Program-made: the position numbers and the translations under genes | Origin: Gamarada debralockiae | Lineage: Eukaryota; Ascomycota; Leotiomycetes; Helotiales; Hyphodiscaceae | Direction: 5' to 3' | Length of the DNA: 51,622 nt | Assembly (NCBI GenBank): GCA_002803225.1 | Contig: NXFV01000688.1 | Span: 1 to 51,622, forward strand | Notes under the pieces: model-generated | Seen by the model: only the letters and a program-made list of their open reading frames with translations | The model's database searches: none | What the model was told of the DNA's origin: nothing | In this document: one piece after another, positions 42,173-51,622 of the stretch | Position numbering within the stretch: position 1 is the first letter of the stretch | How the letters are laid out: every line of letters begins with the position of its first letter

Positions 42173-44893
42173 TTATTCATATGAAGTACCAGGGGTCGGT
42201 CTCATGACCTCATGAGGATTCCCAAGTTTCAGCTGCCTCTTCACCATCTGTCCATTGCTGTATCCCTCAGCTTCCCCGTACCTCACGCTACGCGTCCCAT
42301 AATCTCGTACTAATTGCCATAGAGGCGCATTAGATCCCGGCCCCTTGAACATTGGCGCATCAAACGCTTTTGCAATCTCGACTGGATCTAAGGTCACACG
42401 TCTTCCGAGCTCCCACCAACCAATGAACGTTGGAACCACGAGTGCCATCAAAAATATTGTCAGCACCGTGTTGGCGATCAGGTACTTGTGCTCTGAGTGG
42501 AATACATTGATATTGCTAGTCTCCAGCATCGGTATGACTTGTGGTGCTGGAGCAGTGCTTGTGTATCGGAATGGATAACTTGCTGCTTGGAGCGAGACTC
42601 GGAAGGCGATCTGGTTGAGGGATGAGAGGATATGATTTGTTGGGTCTGTCCAGGTTGAATTGCAGGGTTTCGGGATACTTAGCCCACTATAGAGGATTCC
42701 CGGATCCCCAGAGCCCGAAGAATTAGTGTACGGTTTGTTGGGTCCAGGTGTAATTTCAAGAAATTGGTTGGATAGCGTATCTGTAAGAGATATCTGCTCG
42801 CCGACGGCCCCTGCCCAATCGTAGGTGGCATTGGAGCTGAAGAGGTTGTTGGCTGCTATGTAAAGACCGCCAAGCGTCCATAAGGAATAATCGCCCCCAC
42901 CATCCGTGAAGTTGCTGACGGGTTGGAACGATTGGGTCGTAGCATTGGCCGTCAAATTTCCTAACGTTAGAGTTCCGTTTTGAATCTTTACGGGGTATCG
43001 TAAAGTTGCTGGCCGTAGGGAGCATGTCCTCTGGGTGCGGGTCGCAGCACAGTTTCCAGTAGGGTTACTGCTGTAAGCCACGATCATAAAAATTTGCGCT
43101 GGGAAAATCCTGAAGTTAGCAATTCCCCATTATTGCATGTGGAGAAGAGCTGAGTGGAGTACAATGAGCTCTGAAATCCCGAGACATCCCCTTCGTAATA
43201 TATGTCTGGAGTAGAAACTCGTAAATCCAGCCAGGATAGGAAACAAGACCCTCTGAGAATTACTTACTGCCATTGACTTCGGTACCATCCTCATTTGATT
43301 CTTGTCCTTGTAGTGTGAAGTTGACGTTGAAGGGCGAATCTGAATCGAAGAGGGTGGCGGAGAGACTGCCGTCCGGCGCTAGGCCTTGGCCGAAGACTAT
43401 GAAGTTCTCGGAGTTAGCATTTTCTCAAAAAGGAGAGGGAAATCAAGAGAAGTTTCATGGGTCTGGTCTCAAAAGGCACCTTCTCCGGAGAGATGCTTGA
43501 GCCAGAACTCACGAATTCGGCCTCAGTTTGGGAACGACTCCTCCGAGAATTACTTGCCGTAAGGTTGGAGATATTGAACTGGCCCAGTGATGGTGCTGCA
43601 TTGAGCGGCCAGTCCGCCGGCCTCAATACTGTAAAAATATCGGAGTTAGCGATATGATTGACAACGAAAGAAGGGAGCAGACGAATTTTCAGAAGATTTG
43701 AATTCCAAAAACATGCACTATGGAGGAGAGACCGGGAGTAGAGCTAGTGAGCTCGCACAAAATGGGAAATTCAATCACTCCAAGAATCACTTACTAGCCC
43801 TGGCATAAGTCTTTGCAGCCAGAAAATCCGGTGGTTATTGGAGCCTGGGAATTGAAGTCATTGAAAGCGGAAATCATTGGCTGTGTCATGGATTGCTGGG
43901 ATACTCCCCGTCCGTACTGATAGCCTGTATATCCCCAAGGGATCTCTGGAGCAATCGTAGCCGTGACATTAGTGGAGTAGGATCTTGAAGTTGAGACCAC
44001 GGTCGAGGCCCTCTGGATCAATGGCTGATCAATGACGATAAGAGTAGCTGCAATGCTTCCCAGAGAAACGAGGTTGAAGTGTCGACCAGATCCTAGAGCA
44101 GACCAAAATCCATCGCCTGAAGCCCAGTGCTTATGTAGATCTTTCACCGTACCCCCACGAACGGCTTTATGCCACCACGAAATCGCGACCCCCTCTTTAA
44201 ATGCACTGTGAAAGGAGTCAGCACTGCTCAGTCAAGGTAAGAAAAAAAGGTTCAGGCAGGGGTCAGTTTCGAGACGTGTTCTTGCTTCCAGAGCTTCCCA
44301 TTTGAAGTAGAAGTCCCGAGAATAGATCATAAATCCAGCCGGAAGAGAGAAGTGATAGCTCCGACAATTACTTACTACCGCAAAGACATGTTGGTTATCG
44401 TAGTGAGAAGCGCAAGATATACTGTCGGAGAGATCGACCACTGCGCGACAGGCTGGCCGTTCGATCGAACAAGAATGGCAATTGAACCAGAGAGGCACAC
44501 TAGACAGGCAACAAGAGGGAGTATTACTCGCCATGGAAACTGTACCCAGAATCCCGGCAGCCATACATTCCCGTCATACCCTTGGTCGGGTTCATAGCCT
44601 TGTGCACGTTTATAGCCATGTGGAAACTCGTACCCAACCGGGACTGCTGAAGGGCCCGGCGGTGGTTGATCGAATTTCGATATTTGGACGGTTTCCGGAG
44701 TCAAGACAGGTTTCCTCGGAATCAGTCGTTCTCGAACTTCTTGTTGGGAATCTTTATGTAACCTGTTGATATTGCCATAATAAGTGGGTGTGGATGATAT
44801 TTCGGGTGAGAATTCATTCAACTCGAGGATCGGTTGAAGAGACATAATTGGAGAGAATAAACGGCGGTGTTGGGGAGTCGAGACGCTGGACAA
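42173..44893 (-). CDS. Large multipass membrane protein of an uncharacterised fungal family
   Basis: Five exons (44376-44893, 43795-44205, 43558-43628, 43268-43396, 42173-43098) give 684 residues, or 668 from the ATG at 44843-44845. The N-terminus is Pro/Gly-rich (GYEFPHGYKRAQGYEPDQGY) and cytosolic by prediction. Then come membrane segments VILPLVACLVCLSGSIAILV and SISPTVYLALLTTITNMSLR, a conserved-looking block AISWWHKAVRGGTVKDLHKH, and HFNLVSLGSIAATLIVIDQP. A large ectodomain with many N-x-S/T sites follows (NGTLTLGNLTANATTQ), and a last membrane segment (TVLTIFLMALVVPTFIGWW) precedes a cytosolic tail. The layout matches multipass proteins I recall from leotiomycete genomes, with no known function. 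The four introns, 161-170 nt each, share sequence; intron 3 has a GC donor. It is convergent with the dehydrogenase. Confidence 0.82.
43099..43267 (-). repeat. Introner-like intron 4 (169 nt)
   Basis: Donor-proximal GTAAGTAATTCTCAGAG, branch region TGCTAACTTCAGGA, acceptor CCCAG. Phase 1. It shares GGCTGGATTTAYGA with intron 1. Confidence 0.65.
43397..43557 (-). repeat. Introner-like intron 3 (161 nt), GC donor
   Basis: Donor-proximal GCAAGTAATTCTCGGAG, branch region TGCTAACTCCGAGAA, acceptor CATAG. TTCTCGGAG is exactly complementary to CTCCGAGAA near the 3' end. The GC donor is needed because phase 1 to the next exon is required; the nearby GT gives the wrong phase. Confidence 0.65.
43629..43794 (-). 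repeat. Introner-like intron 2 (166 nt)
   Basis: Donor-proximal GTAAGTGATTCTTGGAG and branch region CGCTAACTCCGA, acceptor TACAG. Phase 2. Its ends can pair (TTGGAG with CTCCGA). Confidence 0.65.
44206..44375 (-). repeat. Introner-like intron 1 (170 nt)
   Basis: Donor-proximal sequence GTAAGTAATTGTCGGAG, branch region GTGCTGACTCC, acceptor CACAG. It shares GGCTGGATTTAYGA with intron 4. Phase 2. Confidence 0.65.
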
Positions 44894-45708
44894 TTATAGG
44901 GCAGAATAGATGTCGAGAGATACAATTAGGTGATCATAACACAGTTATAAAGAAACGACTGAGAACGACAGTAAGATCAGGCGAAATTGTACGAAATACA
45001 TCGCCGTTCGAGAAAGGCTGAGAATGAGAGGAGACCTAGAATAAGGATGAGGCCACTGCGCCGTACCAAGCCTCTACCCTAGCCGTCAGCGCATTGCCAA
45101 ATTTGGGTTAGATATTTACAGTAGGGAATGGGGGCTGTAGATCAAGGGAGATGGACCAGGCTTCCAGAGTGCCGGCAAAGCAATGCAGCCAATAGTAATG
45201 AGTCTTTCAAAATTACGGACGATCGGTTCAAAAGTCCTGACCCTTGCCAATTCTCGGCTTCCAAGTCCCCTGTCAGCCACACAGGTGGCATAGCAGCAGC
45301 GATCGCTGAAACTTCAGGCTCTCGAGGCCTATTCTACAGGGCGTCCAGCCTGTAATCTCCCCTATAACCCGAATACCTTCAGGACCTGCTACCTGTAGTC
45401 GATTGCCAGGCGACAACACTTCGACGCCACGACGACCAGGGTCTCTTTTAGCAAGGGTCAGGACTTTTGAAGCGATCCTACGTAACGCTGCGCTCGTTTC
45501 AGCCTTTTCCTCTCAGATCGCAAGGAATCATTGCCCACACACAGTACGGACAGGCAACGGACAGAGAACTAGCTGCGGCACAGTCTCAAGCAGACTGCAA
45601 ATTGCTATTCCTAAATCTTTTCACTCTTTCCCCCTCAAGGAATACAATAATATATTTGCAAGTTTCCACCGAGAACTCTGTTCGCAAAGATCATCTCAAA
45701 ACCTCAGT
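44894..45708. promoter_or_regulatory. Divergent promoter region, membrane-protein and secreted-protein genes
   Basis: About 815 bp between divergent starts. The frame of the secreted protein stays open upstream to 45403 without a signal-peptide-like start, so I treat 45403-45708 as leader. No other gene was recognised. Confidence 0.4.
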
Positions 45709-46530
45709 ATGGTTTTCAACAGTCATTTTATCACATCTGCGATTGTCACCTGCCTCGCCGTTTTGGCGCGCTGTGACAGTGATCAATGGGGCTCCTTTAT
45801 TTTCCCTCCAAACTCCACGGTCACCAACTTTACCTTACAGGCTCCAACCGTCGCCAAAATAGGTAGCGTACACTTCAACGATGACATTGTTGTGGAGTAC
45901 ACGTTGCCCGATACTGTAGAAGCTTTGTGGCTCTCGCAGGAATGTTATGGTTGGCTCAATGATACAAACTACACCCTGACCAGTGTTACTGGTGGTAGTG
46001 GCTTCACTTATTCCCAAAGTGGTGCATGTGAGTTACTGCGGGATGGAAAATTTTCATGTTCTATAATGCCAAAGGACGATCGTAGACTGACACAGAGGAA
46101 CACAACAGATAACCGAAGTACTGGGACCCTGCTTTGGAACCTCGGGAACGGCACAGGGAAGGGCAGTTATAACGATATCAACTATTGCATGTTCATTCTC
46201 TACGATTTCACACTTCGCAGCTGCTCATGGGGACCTTTTGGCCTGTTAGGGTGGGACCAGGGCGGTTCATCTGAGGATCCCTTACTTTATTCAGAGATGT
46301 TCAGGATTCTACCTCCCAACAGCTCGGAATCGGAACCGGCTTTGATCACCAACACGGCGAAAACGACCTTGCAAAGCCCAGCAGTGACCGCAATGCCAGG
46401 GAACGTTACGTGTCCCCCGTCTGGAATCCCAGCGACCCCGATAACCACTGCAGCTCCACAGATGGAGATGATCCCCCCTCTGGCGAACAACGTCACGTTC
46501 CCAATATGGGTCTATCAAACATACGACTAA
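45709..46530 (+). CDS. Secreted N-glycosylated protein, 273 residues
   Basis: Single exon. The start ATG at 45709 opens a clear signal peptide (MVFNSHFITSAIVTCLAVLA) ending near RCDSDQW, which is why I prefer it over an in-frame start at 45403. The mature part has many N-x-S/T sequons (PPNSTVTNFTL, LNDTNYTL, RNTTDN, NGTGK, NNVTF) and pairs of cysteines (QECYGW, GACELL, FSCSIM, NYCMF, RSCSW), suggesting a disulfide-bonded extracellular domain. No transmembrane segment or GPI signal is evident, and no catalytic motif was recognised. The divergent neighbour is a membrane protein with a glycosylated ectodomain. An interaction is conceivable but unsupported. Confidence 0.75.
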   Translation: MVFNSHFITSAIVTCLAVLARCDSDQWGSFIFPPNSTVTNFTLQAPTVAKIGSVHFNDDIVVEYTLPDTVEALWLSQECYGWLNDTNYTLTSVTGGSGFTYSQSGACELLRDGKFSCSIMPKDDRRLTQRNTTDNRSTGTLLWNLGNGTGKGSYNDINYCMFILYDFTLRSCSWGPFGLLGWDQGGSSEDPLLYSEMFRILPPNSSESEPALITNTAKTTLQSPAVTAMPGNVTCPPSGIPATPITTAAPQMEMIPPLANNVTFPIWVYQTYD

Positions 46531-47369
46531 GGTCGTCATTTCACTCGACTTCAAGCCTCCCTAGACCCAGATGTCATTCATCTTCTGTCGCCCTTGCATG
46601 TCTGAAGTGAAGTCCTGGATCCTGCACACTTCAAGATCACGACCGTCACAAATGCACATGCACATGTCCACATTCTCGCGAAGGAGGACACCCAAGAATG
46701 TCAAGCACAACTGGTAAATTCAAGTCTTGGGAGCTGGCCATATACGACAAACCGTCAAGCTGAACCCAGCTGTGACGACGACCATATAGGCACTTGCTCG
46801 TCCCTGGAAGCATCTGTGCGACTCTCACAGGATGACCAAACTGTAGGAACTTGCGTCTGGGATAGAGGAAGTTACATTTGGTGACTCGAGAACTCTCGAG
46901 GACTGAGTTGGCTGAGCGAAGCGATGGTGAGAATGAATGCGACAGGCATCGCACTGGCGAGTGTCTTGTCGTGTCGAATCCCATTTCAGAAAGGAGGTTT
47001 TTGTCGATGGCGTGTTGGCAGTTATCGAGAAAGGAAGCAATTGCGTGCCGAATCGGGAACTAGCCCGACTATAAAACCCCCCTTCGCGACGAGATCTTTC
47101 GTGAGCAGGAATTTTCCTCACATTTTTGTGAACTTTTCTGGAGTTGGGAGTCGCATCTTTATCAGCAGTTGGGAGAACGTGGGGTCAACATGCTGCGCAT
47201 TGTAATAATCGAAGCAGCCAGTTATTGAATCACGAAGTCGTCATGCTGCGCCTCACTCTCGTATTTGGAGATAACGTTTTGTCTATTCTGCGCTCTGAAA
47301 CCCAAATTATATTCTTTCCCGATATATCCAATAAGATCTTTCTGCCGCCTAGCATGTGCGTCCTTCGTG
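46531..47369. other. Intergenic, nothing recognised
   Basis: About 840 bp. Overlapping ORFs on both strands (for example minus 46646-46984) have no recognisable domain and likely arise by chance. It holds the 3' flanks of the genes on either side. Confidence 0.4.
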
Positions 47370-47927
47370 TCAGTCCTGGTCATCATCTTTCCCATTAACA
47401 GCCAAAGTTGCAGTAGGTTTGAACAGCTCGGACAAGACGCCGTTCATCTTCTCCTGCGCTTCTGCAGCAGTCATGGACGTCCTCTCGACGGAATTGGGAA
47501 CACCATCCTTCTCAGTTGGTGCCTTTTCATTCTCCTTTCCCTTCCACGGATCCTCATGCTTCACCGGCATTACCCTCCTCTGACGGTCAACCGTCTCAAC
47601 ATGTAGAACCATTACCCACTCCACAAGCGGCTTTCCACCTTTGTTCCACCACTTCTTCTCGGTTGCAGCAAAGATCTTCCTCCTCGGGCGCGTCTGGAAA
47701 GCAACTATTTCCCAATTTCTCTTGACGTTGTCATTCGAGCTCGCTTTGTCTCTTGAGTCCACAAGCTTTTGGCGCTCCACCGGGCCCTGTCATCGAGGGC
47801 CAGAACCATCTTCTTCGAGTCCGTCGATGTTGAGATTCGATCAGTTGTCAACGGACACTGGAAACCATATCTCCGATGCCCGATGCGCTGGTTTGGAGAG
47901 GTTTGGCGTAGTATGAGGAAGCTTCAT
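47370..47927 (-). CDS. Small hypothetical protein, gene model uncertain
   Basis: A coding-looking frame runs WEIVAFQTRPRRKIFAATEK, then WWNKGGKPLVEWVMVLHVET and MPVKHEDPWKGKENEK, ending in KDDDQD. Upstream in the same frame lies an ATG (47925-47927) with MKLPHTTPNLSKPAHRASEI, but two in-frame TGA codons separate the two parts. A 72-nt phase-0 intron (47787-47858, weak donor GTGTCC, acceptor GACAG) would remove both and give 161 residues. Alternatively the TGA codons are nonsense mutations and this is a pseudogene. The protein is highly charged with a Trp-rich centre; I know no family. Confidence 0.45.
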
Positions 47928-48108
47928 GGGGTGTAAGTTGATGCCTTCAGTTCAAAGAGGCAAGAATAATCTCGGTTGGCTGAAAATCCATCACGTGCCG
48001 AATCTGTCACATCACTCGCCGCCTCGTTCTTTGTCTGGTTAAGCTTCCACTCCTACACGCTATACAGAGCCGAGAATTATTAATTTGCCGTACATCAAAA
48101 CGCTTGCT

Positions 48109-51100
48109 ATGCCATCTCCTTTCAATATTCGAGCACGTCTGAAGGCGCGGAAAGGCACCCTTGCATCCGTTCCATCATTACCTCATCTGCCCTCATCTCT
48201 ATCCCAACCGTCTCCACAACTTTCGTCACATCCTCATGCATCCCAACCGTCATCTTTAGACCCGCCATCATGCCCATACGTATCTCAAACACCATCTTCA
48301 GATCTATCATTACCGGCGCAAACTACCCAGTTAGCCTTTCAATATCATTCTCATATTCTTTTAGTTTGCATTACTGCTCAAATCTATGATAAGTGCATCA
48401 ACTAATATTAGCATAAGGCTCGTATCACAAAGCGCATTCGAGAATGCACTTCAAGAGCGGATGCAGAAGGTCCTTGACCCAGCGGAGCTGGGCAGTTTCA
48501 AAAATGCTGAGGCGATTATATCTCCCGAAGAGCTTTTATCAAAAGTAAAAGGTTTCGACGATGTATATAATCAGAGATCCACCCTCCGACATTGTGCTGG
48601 AACTCTCACCAAGGTCTTCCAAGTTATGGATCAGTTCATGAGTGGTGTAGCGATTGGAATTCAAGCCAGTCCTGAGATATCATCTCTGGTTGTGGGCGGA
48701 GTTCGTCTAATAATCGATGTAAGAGTTCCACCTCATTGCGCTTCTATTATGCCAGCGGCGAAGTTGTAATGATATAACTATAGATTGCTGTCAAATTTGT
48801 GGAATTCTTCAATCAGTTAACTGGGATGATCTCTCGTCTTGGGGATTATCTCGAGTCATTTGCACTTTATGCAAAAGCTGCCGGCAATATTGAACCTGTC
48901 CAACATGTTAGTTGTCCTTTGATAATTTAAAACTTGCTTTATAGGAGATCTGCTGTTCTAATTCAATACAGGCCTTGCTCGATGCTTATGAAGATATCTT
49001 CAGGTTTTGTAAACATGCACGCACGGTTTTTGTGAATAACGATGGATCACCACGTTTACCACAGCGAACTTCAATGACAACTTTCTTCAAAGTGCAATGG
49101 CAGCCATTTGAAGTTCGGTTTGGGGAGATAGAATCAAGCTTCAAACACCATTCAAATGTCTTGTTACATTCAACTCAGGCTTTGGGCCTTGAGTCTGGTC
49201 TAGAGGTGCAGATACTCTTAAGATCCTGTACGTCTATTTACTCTTTTCATCTCACAACTATGAAGCTAATTTGGTTACTAAGTGATATCTTCCACCGCTG
49301 AACGACAAGATCATATGAAGACATATTATGAAGTTCCTTCATTACAGGTGTCTCAGTACGTGAATCGACCAGAGTTATTAAAGGAAATTGAGACCAGCTT
49401 TGCCAATATCAAGGAAAATACGCCTCGTCCGAGAAGAGTGGTGCTCTTGGGCATGGGTGGTCAAGGGAAAACACAGCTCGCACTCGAATATTGCCGTGTG
49501 GCAAGGACCTCAGAGACATATCAAGCAATCTTTTGGATCGACGCTTCATCTTCTAATACTGCCTCCCGAGGGTTTGAAGCTATCGCCGCAAAGATCTCTG
49601 ATCCGGGACGCGTATTGAATGAAATTGAATCAAAGGTCGACTTTGTCAAAGAGACACTGGGAATGTGGAAGAGGCCGTGGCTTATAGTATTTGATAATTA
49701 TGATCGACCTGATGAGTTCAAGGATGTCTCGACTTACATCCCTCAAGGACAAACCGGTGCAATATTATTCACGAGTCGACATGCTGGTTCTGAACGGCTT
49801 GGAACAACAATAAGGTTGACGCAGATGACAGAAGGAGAGAGCTTAAAGCTCCTATTAAGTCAATCTAAACACGAAAGGAATGACGAAAACAACGCAGAAG
49901 GGTTAAAGATCATCCAAAAACTTGGATATCTCCCACTTGCTATTGACCAGGCAGGCGCATACATCAGCCAGCGAAACCTTCCTCTTTCTCGGTTTATAAA
50001 ACATTACGAAGACCGAAAGGAATATGTATTGAAGCACACCCCGTCATTATGGGAATATCGAAGGAAGCTTGGTGATGACAAAGATGAAACCCTGTTAAGC
50101 GTGTTCACTACATGGGAATTGTCCTTTCAGCAAATCGGCAAAAATGATAACGAGAGGATGATGATCAGTCACTTTCTTACACTCTCTGCATTCTTGAACG
50201 CTTCAGATGTAGGGGAAGATCTATTTAGATTCCCCCAAGCGCTGGAACACGAACCTTCAAAGTGGAGAGAACTTTTCACCTCCGGCGATTCTTGGGATCA
50301 GTACAAGTACGAAGACATCATCATCGAATTGTCGAACTTGTCACTGTTACAGAGGGCAGATACAGAGAGCACAGCTTTGTATTTCTCGCTACATCCCCTT
50401 GTCACAGACTGGTTGAAATTACGGACAGATCAGCGTAGGGACTTTACTCTCGAAGCGACAACATTACTTGCGCAGTACCTCGACAAACAAGATCGAGATA
50501 AGCTGCCATTAAGGACCAAACAGTATTTTCTTGCACATATAGATGCTTGTCTTCATAATGACCAAGAATATTTGAAGGATTTGGACAAATCAGATATATC
50601 TCTAGTACATGCGGCATTTACTTTTGCGTCGTATTATGAAGCTCTCGACCGGTTCTTGGAGGCCGGGACCTTGTATCAGGAGGCGTTAGCCGGGTACGAA
50701 AAAGCGTTTGGCCCAGAGCACACGCGGACACTCAACACAGTGCGCAACTTAGGTATCCTTTACAGAAATCAAGGAAAGCTGGCCAAGGCGGACGCTATGT
50801 TCCAGCGGGCGTTTTCCGGGTATGAGAAGGCGCTAGGCCCGGAGCACACGTCAACGCTCAACACAGTAACTAGCCTAGGTCTTCTCTATGTCGATCAAGG
50901 GAAGCTAGCTGACGCCGACGCTATGTATCAGCGGGCACTCGCTGGGTACGAGAAGACGCTGGGTCCGGAGCACACGTCAACGCTTGACACGGTGAACAAC
51001 CTAGGCATCCTCTATGTCAATCAAGGGAAGCTAGCTGAGGCCGATGCCATGTTCCAGCGGGCACTCGCTGGGTACGAGAAGGCTCTGGGTCCGGAGCACA

Positions 51101-51622
51101 CGCGGACGCTCAGGACAGTATACAACCTAGGCATCCTCCATGTCAATCAAGGGAAGCTGGCTGAGGCCGATGCCATGTTCCAGCGGTCACTCGCTGGGTA
51201 CGAGAAGGCTCTGGGTCCGGAACACACGTTAACGCTTGATACGGTGAACAACCTAGGCATCCTCTATGTCAATCAAGGGAAGCTAGCTGAGGCCGACGCC
51301 ATGTTCCAGCGAGCACTCGCTGGGTACGAGAAGACGCTGGGTCCGGAGCACACGTCAACGCTTAACACAGTGAACAACCTAGGTATTCTCTATATCAATC
51401 AAGGGAAGCTAGCTGAGGCCGATGCTATGTGCCAGCGGGCACTCACCGGGAAGGAGAAGACGCTGGGTCCAGAGTACACGTCAACGCTCCAAGCAGTGAA
51501 CAACCTAGGTATTCTCTATTATAAGCAGGGGAAACTGGCTAAGGCTGATGCTATGTACCGGCGGGCACTCGCTGGGTACGAGAAGACGCTGGGTCCGGAG
51601 CACACGTCAACGCTTAACACAG
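48109..51622 (+). CDS. STAND protein: helical N-domain - NB-ARC - TPR (3' end outside window)
   Basis: NLR-like receptor, partial. Exons 48109-48329, 48412-48718, 48784-48906, 48972-49227 and 49283 to the window end (more than 1080 residues); donors GTTAGC, GTAAGA, GTTAGT, GTACGT. A Pro/Ser-rich leader is followed by a helical domain typical of fungal STAND proteins (DUF7708-like): FQVMDQFMSGVAIGIQASPE, FVEFFNQLTGMISRLGDYLE, ALLDAYEDIFRFCKHARTVF. The NB-ARC domain has P-loop LLGMGGQGKTQLALEYC near 360, kinase-2 WLIVFDNYD, FTSRH, and LGYLPLAIDQAGAYI. The sequence FSLHPLVTDWL fits the MHD-like position. From about residue 772 come at least seven and a half 42-residue kinesin-light-chain-type TPRs. 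The N-terminal start is less certain, since an ATG at 48386 is an alternative. A switch role in non-self recognition is the family expectation. Confidence 0.88.
50692..51622 (+). repeat. TPR-coding tandem array, 126-bp units, continues past window
   Basis: At least 7.4 units of 126 bp (42 codons), first at 50692 and the second at 50818. The unit reads GYEKALGPEHTSTLNTVNNL, then GILYVNQGKLAEADAMFQRA. Later units are nearly identical in DNA (for example CTAGCTGAGGCCGA). The first unit is the most diverged. The array is cut by the window edge. Confidence 0.92.

Noticed and set aside
1..51622. CRISPR arrays, operons or bacterial-type signals
   Set aside because: All supported genes are intron-bearing fungal genes; the only regular repeats are protein-coding arrays, the 108-bp repeat and the similar introns.

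Overview
This window is nuclear DNA of a filamentous ascomycete (Pezizomycotina). Genes are split by short GT-AG introns, mostly 48-100 nt, with branch sites of CTAAC/CTGAC type. Intergenic gaps run from about 0.2 to 1.9 kb. The repertoire is typical of such fungi: BTB/POZ paralogs, HET-domain and NACHT/NB-ARC STAND proteins, a zinc-finger regulator with a fungal-specific transcription-factor domain, and N-glycosylated multipass proteins. The BTB family and the large membrane protein at 42173-44893 remind me of Leotiomycetes; that placement is inference. Exon coordinates were read by hand from splice signals and frame continuity, with no transcript data.

Layout. 1-5.9 kb: 20S proteasome subunit alpha-3 (minus), a disordered hypothetical protein, and an intact BTB gene. 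6.7-7.8 kb: a damaged BTB paralog. 8.5-9.8 kb: a multipass membrane protein with an internal tandem duplication. 10.28-10.47 kb: a pogo-like MITE. 10.7-17.3 kb: a housekeeping block with an ERj5-type J protein, a PRA1 family protein, an acidic disordered protein without a visible start codon, a His/Ser-rich protein with a 108-bp tandem repeat, and a second J protein. 17.9-30.8 kb: an accessory block resembling a self/non-self recognition locus. It holds a BTB fragment, a lipase-like-NACHT-ankyrin protein, a convergent NACHT protein and a decayed HET-domain gene, separated by relic-rich DNA. 32-42 kb: metabolism and regulation, with a Ser/Pro-rich RRxS protein, homocysteine S-methyltransferase, a C2H2 plus fungal_trans regulator, and a divergent pair encoding a carboxymuconolactone-decarboxylase-fold protein and a 3-hydroxyisobutyrate-dehydrogenase-like enzyme. 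42-46.5 kb: a five-exon membrane protein and a secreted glycoprotein. 48-51.6 kb: an NB-ARC-TPR STAND protein that runs off the window.

Main observations. (1) The four introns of the 42173-44893 gene are 161-170 nt each, share donor-proximal and branch-region sequence, and have ends that can pair. They look like introner-like elements, and one has a GC donor. (2) Three different STAND architectures and a HET pseudogene lie in one window, and two of the STAND genes carry near-identical, internally amplified repeat arrays (ankyrin 102 bp, TPR 126 bp). (3) Several genes carry single-base lesions, which means either real decay or indel errors in the assembly. (4) The first coding exon of the proteasome gene is only the start codon.
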